From assembly GCA_963921825.1 (NCBI GenBank), contig OY997593.1, forward strand, positions 49,646,039 to 49,710,038: a stretch of 64,000 bases of DNA. The letters run 5' to 3'. The first letter of the stretch is position 1. Each line of letters begins with the position of its first letter. Source of the DNA: Erodium maritimum. Taxonomy: Eukaryota; Streptophyta; Magnoliopsida; Geraniales; Geraniaceae. Both the position numbers and the translations under genes were made by a program. Below, in pieces: positions 32,892-42,164 of the stretch. The notes under the pieces were generated by a model, which had not been told where the DNA came from, did not search any database, and worked only from the letters and a program-made list of their open reading frames with translations.

Positions 32892-35498
32892 ATGGTAAGT
32901 ACACACTCGTCCTAGTAAATATATCTCGTTTCATATACATATACTGATGTTATATTATTTCCACGTTTTGAAGGATGGGCAATATTATCAAAGAAATGGG
33001 CAAGGAGGACGCCATTTTGGCACTACAGTAGTGTACTCGAGGCCCCTCGTCCACAATCCCATGCCTGCTTCACACAACTACATAAGAAACGGGCCTACTG
33101 AAAAGGCCAAAGGCTACGACGGATGGGTTGCTTCAAAAGATAAAGAGGAACGCATGTATGCAAACAATGATGCATATATCCAAGAGGACGAATGCGATGA
33201 TAAGGTTTACTATTTATTTGCACAATAAACAAGATTAGCAAATGTATATGTAGTGTTAGAATATAACTATAGTTGGTCTTCAACTATCAGTTTGAACTTT
33301 TAGATGAGTTGATCCTCTATTATGTAGTATTGCCTGTCTTTTAAGTAAATATTCTTGCAGGAGTTTGGAGCTGGTGAAGCAACACATGTACAAGGATACT
33401 CCAACGTGAGAGAAGAGGACAATATGATTGTAAAGCATCCAGCAGCAGCTTTCATTGAGGATGAATATGACGATGCTGATAACGTTCATGACAAGGTTTC
33501 TTTCCCTTTTAAATTGCAGTGTTGGTTGATTTGATTTACATGGATTCAAGTCTCGAACGAGCCATAAATGTGAATCTTGATAGGTCTTTGCTGCTCCTGA
33601 ACCCACGAAAGGGTACACCGATATGAGACCAGCGGTTAGAGAGACAGATGAGCATGTGTATGCCAAGAATCCAATGTTCAGCCAAGGCGATCAGATCAAT
33701 ACCAGCAAGGTGCGACTTTCTATCTTCACCCATTATATTAGTGCTTGTTTTGGACTACATAAACTTGATTCAATCTTTATGTATTGAAGAGTATGTATTC
33801 TGCTGAAGCTGGAAATGGCTACTCAAACATGAGGCCAGCAGCAAGGCCAAAGGATGATAATATGTATGCATTAAATCCAGCTCTTACTGAAGACGAATAC
33901 GGCTACAATGTAAGAGATTTTCTTCTCTCTTTTAAAGTGATCATCATATGCATAGATGTGATATTAACAACTTCCTTACCTATCTTCTTTCAGACATACT
34001 CTCCTGAGGCTGGCAGAGGGTACTTGAACATACAAAAACCATCAAGGCCAAAAGAGGATATCTATGCATCAAGGCCAGTTCATGCTGATGATCATTACAG
34101 CCACCAGGTCTTTTTTTTTTAATATCTATGATGTTTCAGTAGAATACACGTGACAGATATTTTAATGGTTTTTTTTCTCTTCCCTGATATATTCTTGCAG
34201 ATGTATTCTGCTGAAGCCGGGAGAGGATACATGAACCACAGACAAGGAGCAAGGCGAAAAGAGGAACACGTGTATGCTATGAGCCCTGTTTTTAGTGAAG
34301 ATGACTATGGACGCAAGGTAGATTCCACTTCTTCCTCCTCTATTATGCTTTTGGTTATTCTCAACTGTTGCATCAAAAAACGGTATGATCCTCTTTCAGA
34401 TGTACCCTGCTGAGGCGGGGCGAGGATATATGAATGTGAGACAAGAGTCAAGGCGCAGGGAGGATAACATGTTTGGACTGAATCCAGTTCTTAGTGATGA
34501 TGATTACAACTACAAGGTAAAAGGTTTTTCTATTTTTAAGGTTTAGTATGATGTTGGCATGTGTTACAATAGATTTCAATGGGCCTTTCCAGGTGTACTC
34601 AACTCCAGCAGTGCTGCCTGCGCAAGGTTATGGCAATGTGCGACATGGCGGTGTAAGAGAAGACATGTTTCTATCAAATCAAGCTTATGGCAGAGCTGAT
34701 TTTGCAGATAATAAGGTATGATTGTGCTTGTCTAGTCTGTTATACATATGAAGAATATTATTAAAGGAACAACTCGACTAAAAGCTCTAACAGATAGTTG
34801 ATGGCCTAATTATAGTTATATTCTTACACATATAACTGACCTTAAAAATGTGTCCAGATGTATTACAAGACATCTCATATGGAACCCACGAGCATGAAAA
34901 AGGCTGTGGCTTGCGGACCTTGGGGTGGCAATACTGGAAATCTATTCGACGATGGAGCGTTCACGGGCATCCGCGAGATACAACTAACACGGTCGGGGAG
35001 CATTGTTTCCATTAGAGTATGCTATGACATGGAGGGAAAAGCCGTATGGGGAAACAAGAATGGTGGAAGCCATGGAATGAAAGTGGACAAGGTAATTAAA
35101 TCCCAACACCACATTCCACATGCTAATAGTAACTATTAAATGTTAATGTAACTGTAACTGTGTCTCTATATGGTACGTGGTTAATTTAACAGATAGTTCT
35201 TGAATATCCATCCGAGTACTTGACTCACATAAGTGGATACTACGGATCTATGCTGTTGAGGGGACCTACAGTGCTCAAGTCCCTCACATTTTACACCAAC
35301 AAGCGCAAGTACGGGCCTTTCGGGGACGAGCAGGGGATATCTTTCTCCTCAGCTGGCTCAAGGGAGGGCAAGATTGTAGGGTTCAGTGGAAGGATTAAGA
35401 ATTGGTATGTGGAGAGTATCGGGGTGCATGTCGTGGAAGGAAGAACAACTCGGCCTGCTTTTGACGCCTTCAACATGAGCGGCATGAGAATGAGGTAA
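32892..35498 (+). CDS. JRL1: jacalin-related lectin with an N-terminal repeat array (11 exons, 541 aa)
   Basis: Model exons: 32892-32894 (ATG only), 32974-33204, 33361-33495, 33584-33709, 33790-33909, 33994-34107, 34201-34317, 34400-34516, 34593-34715, 34858-35091, 35193-35498. All introns are GT-AG and all in phase 0, so any exon can be skipped or duplicated without a frameshift. Exons 3-9 (residues 79-362) each encode one repeat of 38-45 residues, and the end of exon 2 encodes a diverged one. Typical units start MYSAEAGRGYMN and end near EDDYGRK, with an R/K-rich middle and a YA-x-x-P motif. Exons 10-11 form one jacalin beta-prism domain (GPWGG near residue 382, HISGYYGS, LTFYTNKRKYGPFG, VGFSGR). 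The sugar-contact segment reads WYVESIG: the usual Asp is Glu (residue 514). There is no signal peptide, so the protein is probably cytosolic/nuclear. The repeat array has no function known to me. Confidence 0.85.
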
Positions 35499-35600
35499 TC
35501 ATCCAGAATAAGCTTAAACCTCGCTTGTCTTGTAATGCTCAACCTCCAATTTTCCTTGCATAACAGGTTGGAATATTAAGAGAAGAAGAACAATAGTCCT

Positions 35601-35698
35601 CTCTGGAAATAAAAGTCAGCAAGTTCAACAACTGCTCTCATAGTTATCTCTCTGGAAATAAAAGTCAGCAAGTTCAACAACTGCTCTCATAGTTATGT
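35601..35698 (+). repeat. 49-bp perfect tandem duplication in the JRL1 3' UTR
   Basis: The unit starting ctctggaaataaaagtcagc occurs at 35601 and again at 35650, identical through the shared part, about 100 bp after the stop codon. It probably reflects a recent local duplication. Confidence 0.9.
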
Positions 35699-35793
35699 TT
35701 TTAATACCGGTCTGTAATAAATACATGTACATGTACATGTGTTGGCCTGGTGGAAAGGTATTGCATTTGCACATGATGCTGTTGGTTTTGAGT

Positions 35794-35800
35794 ACAAATA
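35794..35800 (+). terminator. Candidate poly(A) signal of JRL1
   Basis: An AATAAA-type hexamer in a T/G-rich context about 300 bp after the stop; an alternative aataaa lies near 35717. The choice between them is uncertain. Confidence 0.4.
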
Positions 35801-36710
35801 AAACGAAGGTGTGTGTATATGAACTGCAATTTCTGCTTAGTACTAGTGTTTCTCCGAGAAAAGGTATTGTCATGTAAAATGAATGCATTGCTTCTTTAGT
35901 GTAAGAATCAAAATGGCCTTTCATTGTAATAATTTTGCTGGGATTTGTGTGTTCAGTAACTTTAATATCATTTGTTAGAATTCATCGTCCCCATATAGAA
36001 ACATTGTGTACTGTATACCACAAACTTACATAACAAATTTGTGTTGTTTTGAAGATTGTTACTTCTAAGTTTAGAACAGAATGAATCCAAAGCAACTGAG
36101 TGAATTTCTTAGTTGGATGGTCTATTATTTATACGTAAATATATGCAACATAAATAGAAATCTTTGCCTATAACTATAAGTTAGGAAAGAACACAGAAGA
36201 AAGCATTATATTTGAGCTTCAATGATAGAAATAAGGAAATATCCATTTGATGGGATGTTGATCCGATGTCACCATTAATACTATTCAACGTCCCTGTCTA
36301 TCAGGCAAGGATTGGAATAGTCTCGCCAAAAACCATGAATCCACAATCCAGGAAAGGATGAGTCAAAGAAGTGCCCCTTACTCAAAAATCTAACTCCTCA
36401 ATACTTCGCAAGGCTCTTCCATATCAAGGGATCCAAAAGTTGCTACTTTTGAAGTTATGATTTGAGAATAAACGAAAAGTTAAAGTTTTCATTTTAGGAA
36501 AGTTTTAGAAAACGTGACAAGCATGTGATTAGTATTTCGCGACGTTAACCACACTTAATAGATTTTGATACATCCTGTTACTATCTGATACGTTTCATAT
36601 ACGTGAGTTATGATTTTATTTTTGACTTTAATACAATTAAGTGACATGAAGTTCTTTCTGTTTTATATTTCCCATTTTTAATCTTTATGGGTATGTAACT
36701 ATTTGAATCC
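35801..36710. other. Intergenic, no gene seen
   Basis: AT-rich sequence with frequent stops in all frames; no repeat or RNA gene was recognised. Confidence 0.6.
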
Positions 36711-36713
36711 TTA

Positions 36714-38388
36714 GAGCATGTACATCAAGGAGGGCTGAAAACCCTGAACCCTGAGGCTGAACTCTCTATTGACTGGGTATGGTTCAGCCCCTGTCCCATT
36801 GAAACAGAGTGTGCTTCACATCAGATGGGCAAGTATGAGGGGCAAGGTTTTCAGAAATGCTGATTGTGTAATTAATTAAGCTTTTAACTGAATCTATGAA
36901 TGTCATTTTTAAATCAACAACTACTGAATAAAATAAAAATAAAATTCATAAATTAAATAAAAGTTCATTAATAAAATACAAAATTTAAAAATTACATAAC
37001 TTAAAAAAAAATACATAATTCAAATTGACAATTCATTTGGTCGATATAAGCTTCTGCAATGATGAATTATTTGATGTCCGTTACTAATACCATATATATT
37101 TTTTTGAAACACTGAACCAATGCCCATCTCCCTCAATCGACCCGACCCAGAACCAGTGTCCATCTCCCTCGGCCCGACCAGCGTCAACCAGCAGGCCCGT
37201 TCCCTTCGGCCCAGTTGGCCCATCCCCAGAGGAAACCCTACTAGGTTCCTTCCTCTGCCTCCGCGTCCACACAACCGCCGCCCCTTTTTCTGGCGACCCT
37301 CCCAGCCAGTCTGTGTCCTACTGCAACATGACGTGACCGATCGAGGGCAGGTCGTGGTGAAACAGTTCCTTTTCCCTGCCCTTCTCCTCCTTAAGGCGGA
37401 TCATCATCGAACCCCTTCGAGCTCCCACCGGCGGCGATCCCACCCTCACCGGGAGCCCCGTCATTCTCCCCACACCACCCCGCCGTGGATGAGACCCCCG
37501 TTCAGAGAACCGAGGTCGTCGTAACGATCGCAACGTCGCTCCCTCGCTCCCCTCCTCTTCCACGGTCTCCATAGATACCGATGATGGTACCTTCAACAGG
37601 ACCACCACGAGACCTCCATCGCCCCTTGAAAGAGTGGCAGCCACCGTCGCCATCTTCCCACGAGACCACGATATCGAGGACGCCGGACGGGAGACGCTCA
37701 CCACCCGAGGACCCAGACCATCGCCTCTCGACCCATAAACGTTGCCGGATATATTCCATGCCGCCTCCATGCTTCTTCGCAAAAACCCTAACGAGGGTCT
37801 GCGTTTCTTATATATACAATTACTAATTTAAACCTAATTAATTACCTAATTAGCATATATACAATTATAAAGTGATTATTATAATTACCATATATTAATT
37901 ACCTAATTACCATATATTTAATTATCTAGTTAATACCTAATTACCATTAATACTAATTACCTAATTAATACTAATTGTCAATTAATGCTTTTTAAACAAT
38001 TAATACTAATTGTTATTTTAATCAACTAATAGTATTTTTTTTGAGGAATCAACTAATAGTATTAATTACCAAGTAATACTAACCGATTAATACTAACTAA
38101 TTAACAAAAAAAAAACCTAAGTTTCTTCAACCTCACGATGCAGTTTCTGCTATTTTTTTTACAGGCCACGCGTCAATGGAGGAGTGGACGAGCCAGAGGC
38201 AGAGGGGCTGAAAAAGGCCCCCCGCCTCGGCCCCCCGAACCCGGACCCAACTCCATCCCGCCGCGGCCCCTCACGCCCCGCGCGCCCCGCACCCTGCGCC
38301 CCACACCGAACAACCCCGAACCCGAACCTTCTCGCGCTTCAGCTCCCGCCCGGACCTCGCTCTCACGCCCCCACTGATGTAGTTGCTC
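36714..38388. mobile_element. Non-autonomous PIF/Harbinger-type element (1.7 kb)
   Basis: Terminal inverted repeats GAGCATGTACATCAAGGAGG (left) and GAGCAACTACATCAGTGGGG (right, reverse complement) lie between TTA duplications at 36711-36713 and 38389-38391. Ends and target site fit PIF/Harbinger. The interior has AT-rich arms, a GC-rich block at 37110-37800 and GC-rich sub-terminal sequence at 38165-38380. No transposase is seen. A 154-codon minus-strand frame (37782-37318) preceded by a minus-sense TATA-like string (near 37810) could be a captured gene piece, but it is not recognised. Confidence 0.75.
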
Positions 38389-38585
38389 TTAGAAGACATG
38401 TATCTTATGCCCGAACGATTGTGTCCTTCATGTTATCATTTGTTCCTCCCTTTCCATCTTCTATAGTTAGTTAGTTACAAGTTTATCTTGTCTTAAGAGA
38501 AATTAAATTATTAAAAAATTGAGAATCACTTGGATCCATGTGGCTTTATATGATTGGGTGACTAATGCTATGGTAAGAAAGAGGA
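38389..38585 (+). other. Proximal 5' region of the PPR gene
   Basis: Only about 200 bp separate the Harbinger-type element from the first upstream ATG, so the PPR promoter must lie within or across the element end. No clear TATA box is present, which is common for PPR genes. Confidence 0.4.
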
Positions 38586-38801
38586 ATGGCTGAGACAGAA
38601 CCAAACCAGGGCTACGTTCTCACTTCCATTTCTGAGTTCTTCCAGAATGGAGAAGCAGCTCATCTCGTCCCAATCAATATCTCCCATAGCAATTCTCACC
38701 AAGCAAAACCACCCATCGCAGTTCTCACCAAAACCCACTTCCCTTTTCCCCATAAATGCTCACCCAACAGTCACAGACGCCCATTTGAGCAACCTCTGTA
38801 A
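38586..38801 (+). promoter_or_regulatory. Upstream ORF overlapping the PPR start
   Basis: ATG at 38586 opens 71 codons in a different frame, ending 155 bp inside the PPR coding region. If the transcript starts upstream of it, the frame would reduce initiation at 38647; whether it is in the mRNA is unknown. Confidence 0.45.
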
Positions 38802-41295
38802 AAATGGCAGCCTCGGTGAGGCCATCTCTGTCATCGACCTCATTGCCCGGAGCGGCTCCAAAGTACGGTCCAGTACCTACAAGGATTTACTTCAGGCCTG
38901 CATTGAATCAGGTAACATCCATCTGGGTCGCCAACTCCATGCCCGGATTGGTGCTGTTAAGGGCGTGGACCCGTTTGTGGTGACCAAGCTGGTCGGCATG
39001 TATGCGAAATGCGGGAGCTTGGAGGATGCCCGGAAGGTGTTCGCTGAAATGCGCGAGAGAAATTTGCATACTTGGTCGGCGATGATTGGTGCCTGCGCGA
39101 GGGACCAGAGGTGGAAGGAAGTAGTGGAGCTTTTCTATTCCATGGTGGGGGATGCTATATTGCCTGATTGGTTTCTGCTGCCGAAGATACTCCAGGCTTG
39201 TGGGAATTGCAGGGATTTGGAGTCTGGAAGGTTGATTCATTCGTTGGTAATTCGAAAGGGTTTGAGTTCCATCCGAGTGGACAATTCCATTTTGGCCGTG
39301 TATGTCAAGTGTGGCAAGTTGAATTTAGCTAGAAAGATTTTCGATACCATGGCTGAGAGGGATAGTGTGAGCTGGAATGCCATTATATCTGGGTATTGCC
39401 AAAAGGGTGACATTGAGGAAGCTAGGAGATTGTTTGAGGCAATGCATGGTGAAGGGACTGGCCCTGAATTGATAACTTGGAATGTACTGATATCTAGTTA
39501 TAGCCAGTTGGGTTATTGTGATTTTGCTTTGGAGTTGATGAGTGAGATGAAGAGTTCTGGGATAGCACCAGACGTGTTTACGTGGACTTCCATGCTTTCA
39601 GGGTTCGCTCAAAATAACAGGATGGCTCAGGCATTTGATTTGTTTAAAGAAATGCTAGAGGCTGGGGTTGAGCCAAATGGGGTTACTCTTGTGAGTGTCA
39701 TCTCAGCTTGTGCAAAGCTGAAAGCTTTGAGCAAAGGTTTGGAGTTGCTCTCCATTGCTTTTAGGTTGGGTTACGCCCAAGCCACGTTAGTTGGGAATGC
39801 ACTTATTGACATGTTTTCAAAGTGCGGGGAATTAGAAGCTGCTCGCCAGTGCTTTGATAGGGTCTCTGAGAAAGACATAATCACTTGGAACTCAATGATT
39901 GGAGGGTATTGCCGAGCCGGCTACTGTGGCAAGGCCTATGAACTCTTCATAAAAGTGCAGGAGTCAAATATATCTAGTAATGTTATCACTTGGAATGCTA
40001 TGATCTCGGGATACATACAAAATGGAGACAAAGATGAAGCAATGGAGCTCTTTCAGAGAATGGAAAGCAATGGGCAAATTAAGAGGGATACAGCATCATG
40101 GAACTCCCTTATAGCTGGTTACGTGCAAAATGGAGAAAAAAACAAGTCATTAAGGATATTTCGACAAATGCAATACTTCGGTGTAAGTCCAAACACAATT
40201 ACAGTGCTAAGTGTCTTACCAGCTTGTGCAAATTTACTTGCAGCGAAAAAAGTGAGAGAGATCCATGCTTGCGTTCTGCGTCGAGATTTGATGTCAGACC
40301 CCTCTGTTGCTAATTCACTTATAGGCACATATGCTAACTCAGGCAACATGGTTTACTCAAGAAGTATATTTGATCAAATGCCAGCCAAAGATGACATCTC
40401 ATGGAACTCGCTTATTGCTGGATATGTTTTACATGGTTGTTCTGATGCTGCAATCCATATGTTTAATCAGATGGGGAAGTTGGGAGTTAAGAAAAGCAGA
40501 GGTACTTTAATAAGCATAATCTCAGCATATGGTCTTGCTGGAATGGTGGAGGAGGGGAAGCAAGCTTTCACTTGTATCACTGAAGAATACCACATTTCAC
40601 CAGCTTTGGACCATTATGTTGCTATGGTAAATTTGTATGGCCGTTCAGGGAGGCTCGTAGAAGCCATGGAGCTCATTAAAAGCATGCCTGTTGCACCCGA
40701 CCCTTCTATCTGGGCTGCATTACTAACTGCCTGTAGGATTCATAGGAATGTTGGTTTGGCAATGCATGCGGCACAGCACTTACGTGAATTAGAACCTTGG
40801 AATTTCGCTATTCACCAGTTAATTTTGCAGTTGCATGCTTTATCTGGCGGGAGGCCTCAGGATGCTTTGGTAGCGAGAAAATTTGAGAAGAAGGTGATAA
40901 AAAGGCCTGTTGGACAGAGTTGGATTGAGGCCAGAAACACAGTGCACAGTTTTGTTACAGGTGATAGGTCTCAACCATACTCACACATTCTGCATTCTTG
41001 GGTAGAAAGAATATCAGGAAAAGTAGACATGTCAAACATTCGGTATGGATTTTCCTGTAAAGAAGAAGAAACTGATGGTGTCCGTAGTGAAAAACTGGCT
41101 ATTGCTTTCGCCTTTGCTAGCTCTCCCGGTGTACCTCGGAGCATTAGGATAGTGAACAACTTGAGAATGTGTGAAGATTGTCACAGGACAGCTAAATACG
41201 TATCTTTAACCTACGGATGTGAAATATATTTGAGAGATCCAGGCTGCTTCCACCATTTTCAGAATGGGAGTTGTTCTTGTGGGGATTATTGGTAG
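38647..41295 (+). CDS. PPR protein of the PLS class with E and DYW domains (882 aa, intronless)
   Basis: One uninterrupted frame, as usual for this family. The N-terminus is rich in Ser/Thr/Pro/basic residues (MEKQLISSQSISPIAILTKQ), consistent with an organellar targeting peptide. From about residue 60 to 660 there are tandem PPR motifs of P, L and S type (DPFVVTKLVGMYAKCGSLED, ITWNVLISSYSQLGY, ASWNSLIAGYVQNGEKN). An E domain follows (PSIWAALLTACRIHRNVGLA, SWIEARNTVHSFVTGDRS), then a DYW deaminase-like domain ending GSCSCGDYW. Proteins of this class bind organellar RNA one base per repeat and specify C-to-U editing. The CxxCH zinc motif is present (CEDCH, residues 842-846), but the upstream HSE motif reads RSE (residue 813, codon CGT at 41083-41085). 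It resembles Arabidopsis At1g19720 in length, architecture and neighbours (from memory). Confidence 0.95.
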   Translation: MEKQLISSQSISPIAILTKQNHPSQFSPKPTSLFPINAHPTVTDAHLSNLCKNGSLGEAISVIDLIARSGSKVRSSTYKDLLQACIESGNIHLGRQLHARIGAVKGVDPFVVTKLVGMYAKCGSLEDARKVFAEMRERNLHTWSAMIGACARDQRWKEVVELFYSMVGDAILPDWFLLPKILQACGNCRDLESGRLIHSLVIRKGLSSIRVDNSILAVYVKCGKLNLARKIFDTMAERDSVSWNAIISGYCQKGDIEEARRLFEAMHGEGTGPELITWNVLISSYSQLGYCDFALELMSEMKSSGIAPDVFTWTSMLSGFAQNNRMAQAFDLFKEMLEAGVEPNGVTLVSVISACAKLKALSKGLELLSIAFRLGYAQATLVGNALIDMFSKCGELEAARQCFDRVSEKDIITWNSMIGGYCRAGYCGKAYELFIKVQESNISSNVITWNAMISGYIQNGDKDEAMELFQRMESNGQIKRDTASWNSLIAGYVQNGEKNKSLRIFRQMQYFGVSPNTITVLSVLPACANLLAAKKVREIHACVLRRDLMSDPSVANSLIGTYANSGNMVYSRSIFDQMPAKDDISWNSLIAGYVLHGCSDAAIHMFNQMGKLGVKKSRGTLISIISAYGLAGMVEEGKQAFTCITEEYHISPALDHYVAMVNLYGRSGRLVEAMELIKSMPVAPDPSIWAALLTACRIHRNVGLAMHAAQHLRELEPWNFAIHQLILQLHALSGGRPQDALVARKFEKKVIKRPVGQSWIEARNTVHSFVTGDRSQPYSHILHSWVERISGKVDMSNIRYGFSCKEEETDGVRSEKLAIAFAFASSPGVPRSIRIVNNLRMCEDCHRTAKYVSLTYGCEIYLRDPGCFHHFQNGSCSCGDYW

Positions 41296-42164
41296 TTTAC
41301 AAAAAAGCCACCATTGTAAGATAAGAATGAAGCTGTTTTGCTAACAAAATCTTCTCTACAGTTGGTTGCAGTAAATATACTCAGATACATGTGTGAGTAC
41401 CTACCAATACCATTCATTTATGTACTCCAGATATAGTTTAAGGTATTGGAATTGTTATGATGTGTATCAGGTAAAGGTTTTGTTATTTCTTGAGAAACAA
41501 TTCCTATAAACTACACTTGCATTTACATTTGTAGAAAGACTTGATTATTGAACCATGCATATATGAATGAACTATTGCTGAGATTGTTTTTTCTTCCTGT
41601 GTACACAACTAAATTGCTGCAACTTAAGAAACTGCATTTATAAAGATTTGGAATCGTTTTTTTTTTCCTAAATATGCATCTATAGTCTTCCTACTGATAG
41701 ACAATACTTCAATTCATAACCTAATTGTTATTCATAACATAACAATTATATTCTAGTGATCATTTGCCATGCTTTTTGTTGGACCACTCCTGAGCACAAA
41801 TTTTCGGATACCCACAGTCTCGAGTCATTGCATGATTCTGATAACTTAAATTTTCATTTTCTTCCCCAGAAAATTCCATTTGTAAGAATAATAGAGTGAT
41901 ATGGAGAAAATGCAAGTACCTTTTGGTCAAATGGAAAGGCTCCTTTGTTGAGACATCTGATTCTTTTCCTCTCCATAGTGGAACCAGAATTAGCTTCCTC
42001 TGCCACTCTTAATGATTATTTTTTTTGTAAATAGAACCCATTCCACTGAGACACACTTTTTGCTTGCATAAATTCCACACACATTTCCACTCCAATTCAG
42101 TGCAAGACTCATTTGACACACATCCAAAACTTGCTCCTTTTGTTTTCTTTGGTCTCACTCAAAG
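41296..42164 (+). other. Intergenic region, PPR 3' end and JRL2 promoter
   Basis: No gene is seen. The last 120 bp are pyrimidine-rich with a TATA-like cataaattcc near 42066, about 100 bp before the JRL2 ATG. Several AATAAA-like strings are absent or weak near the PPR stop, so its poly(A) site is not assigned. Confidence 0.4.
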
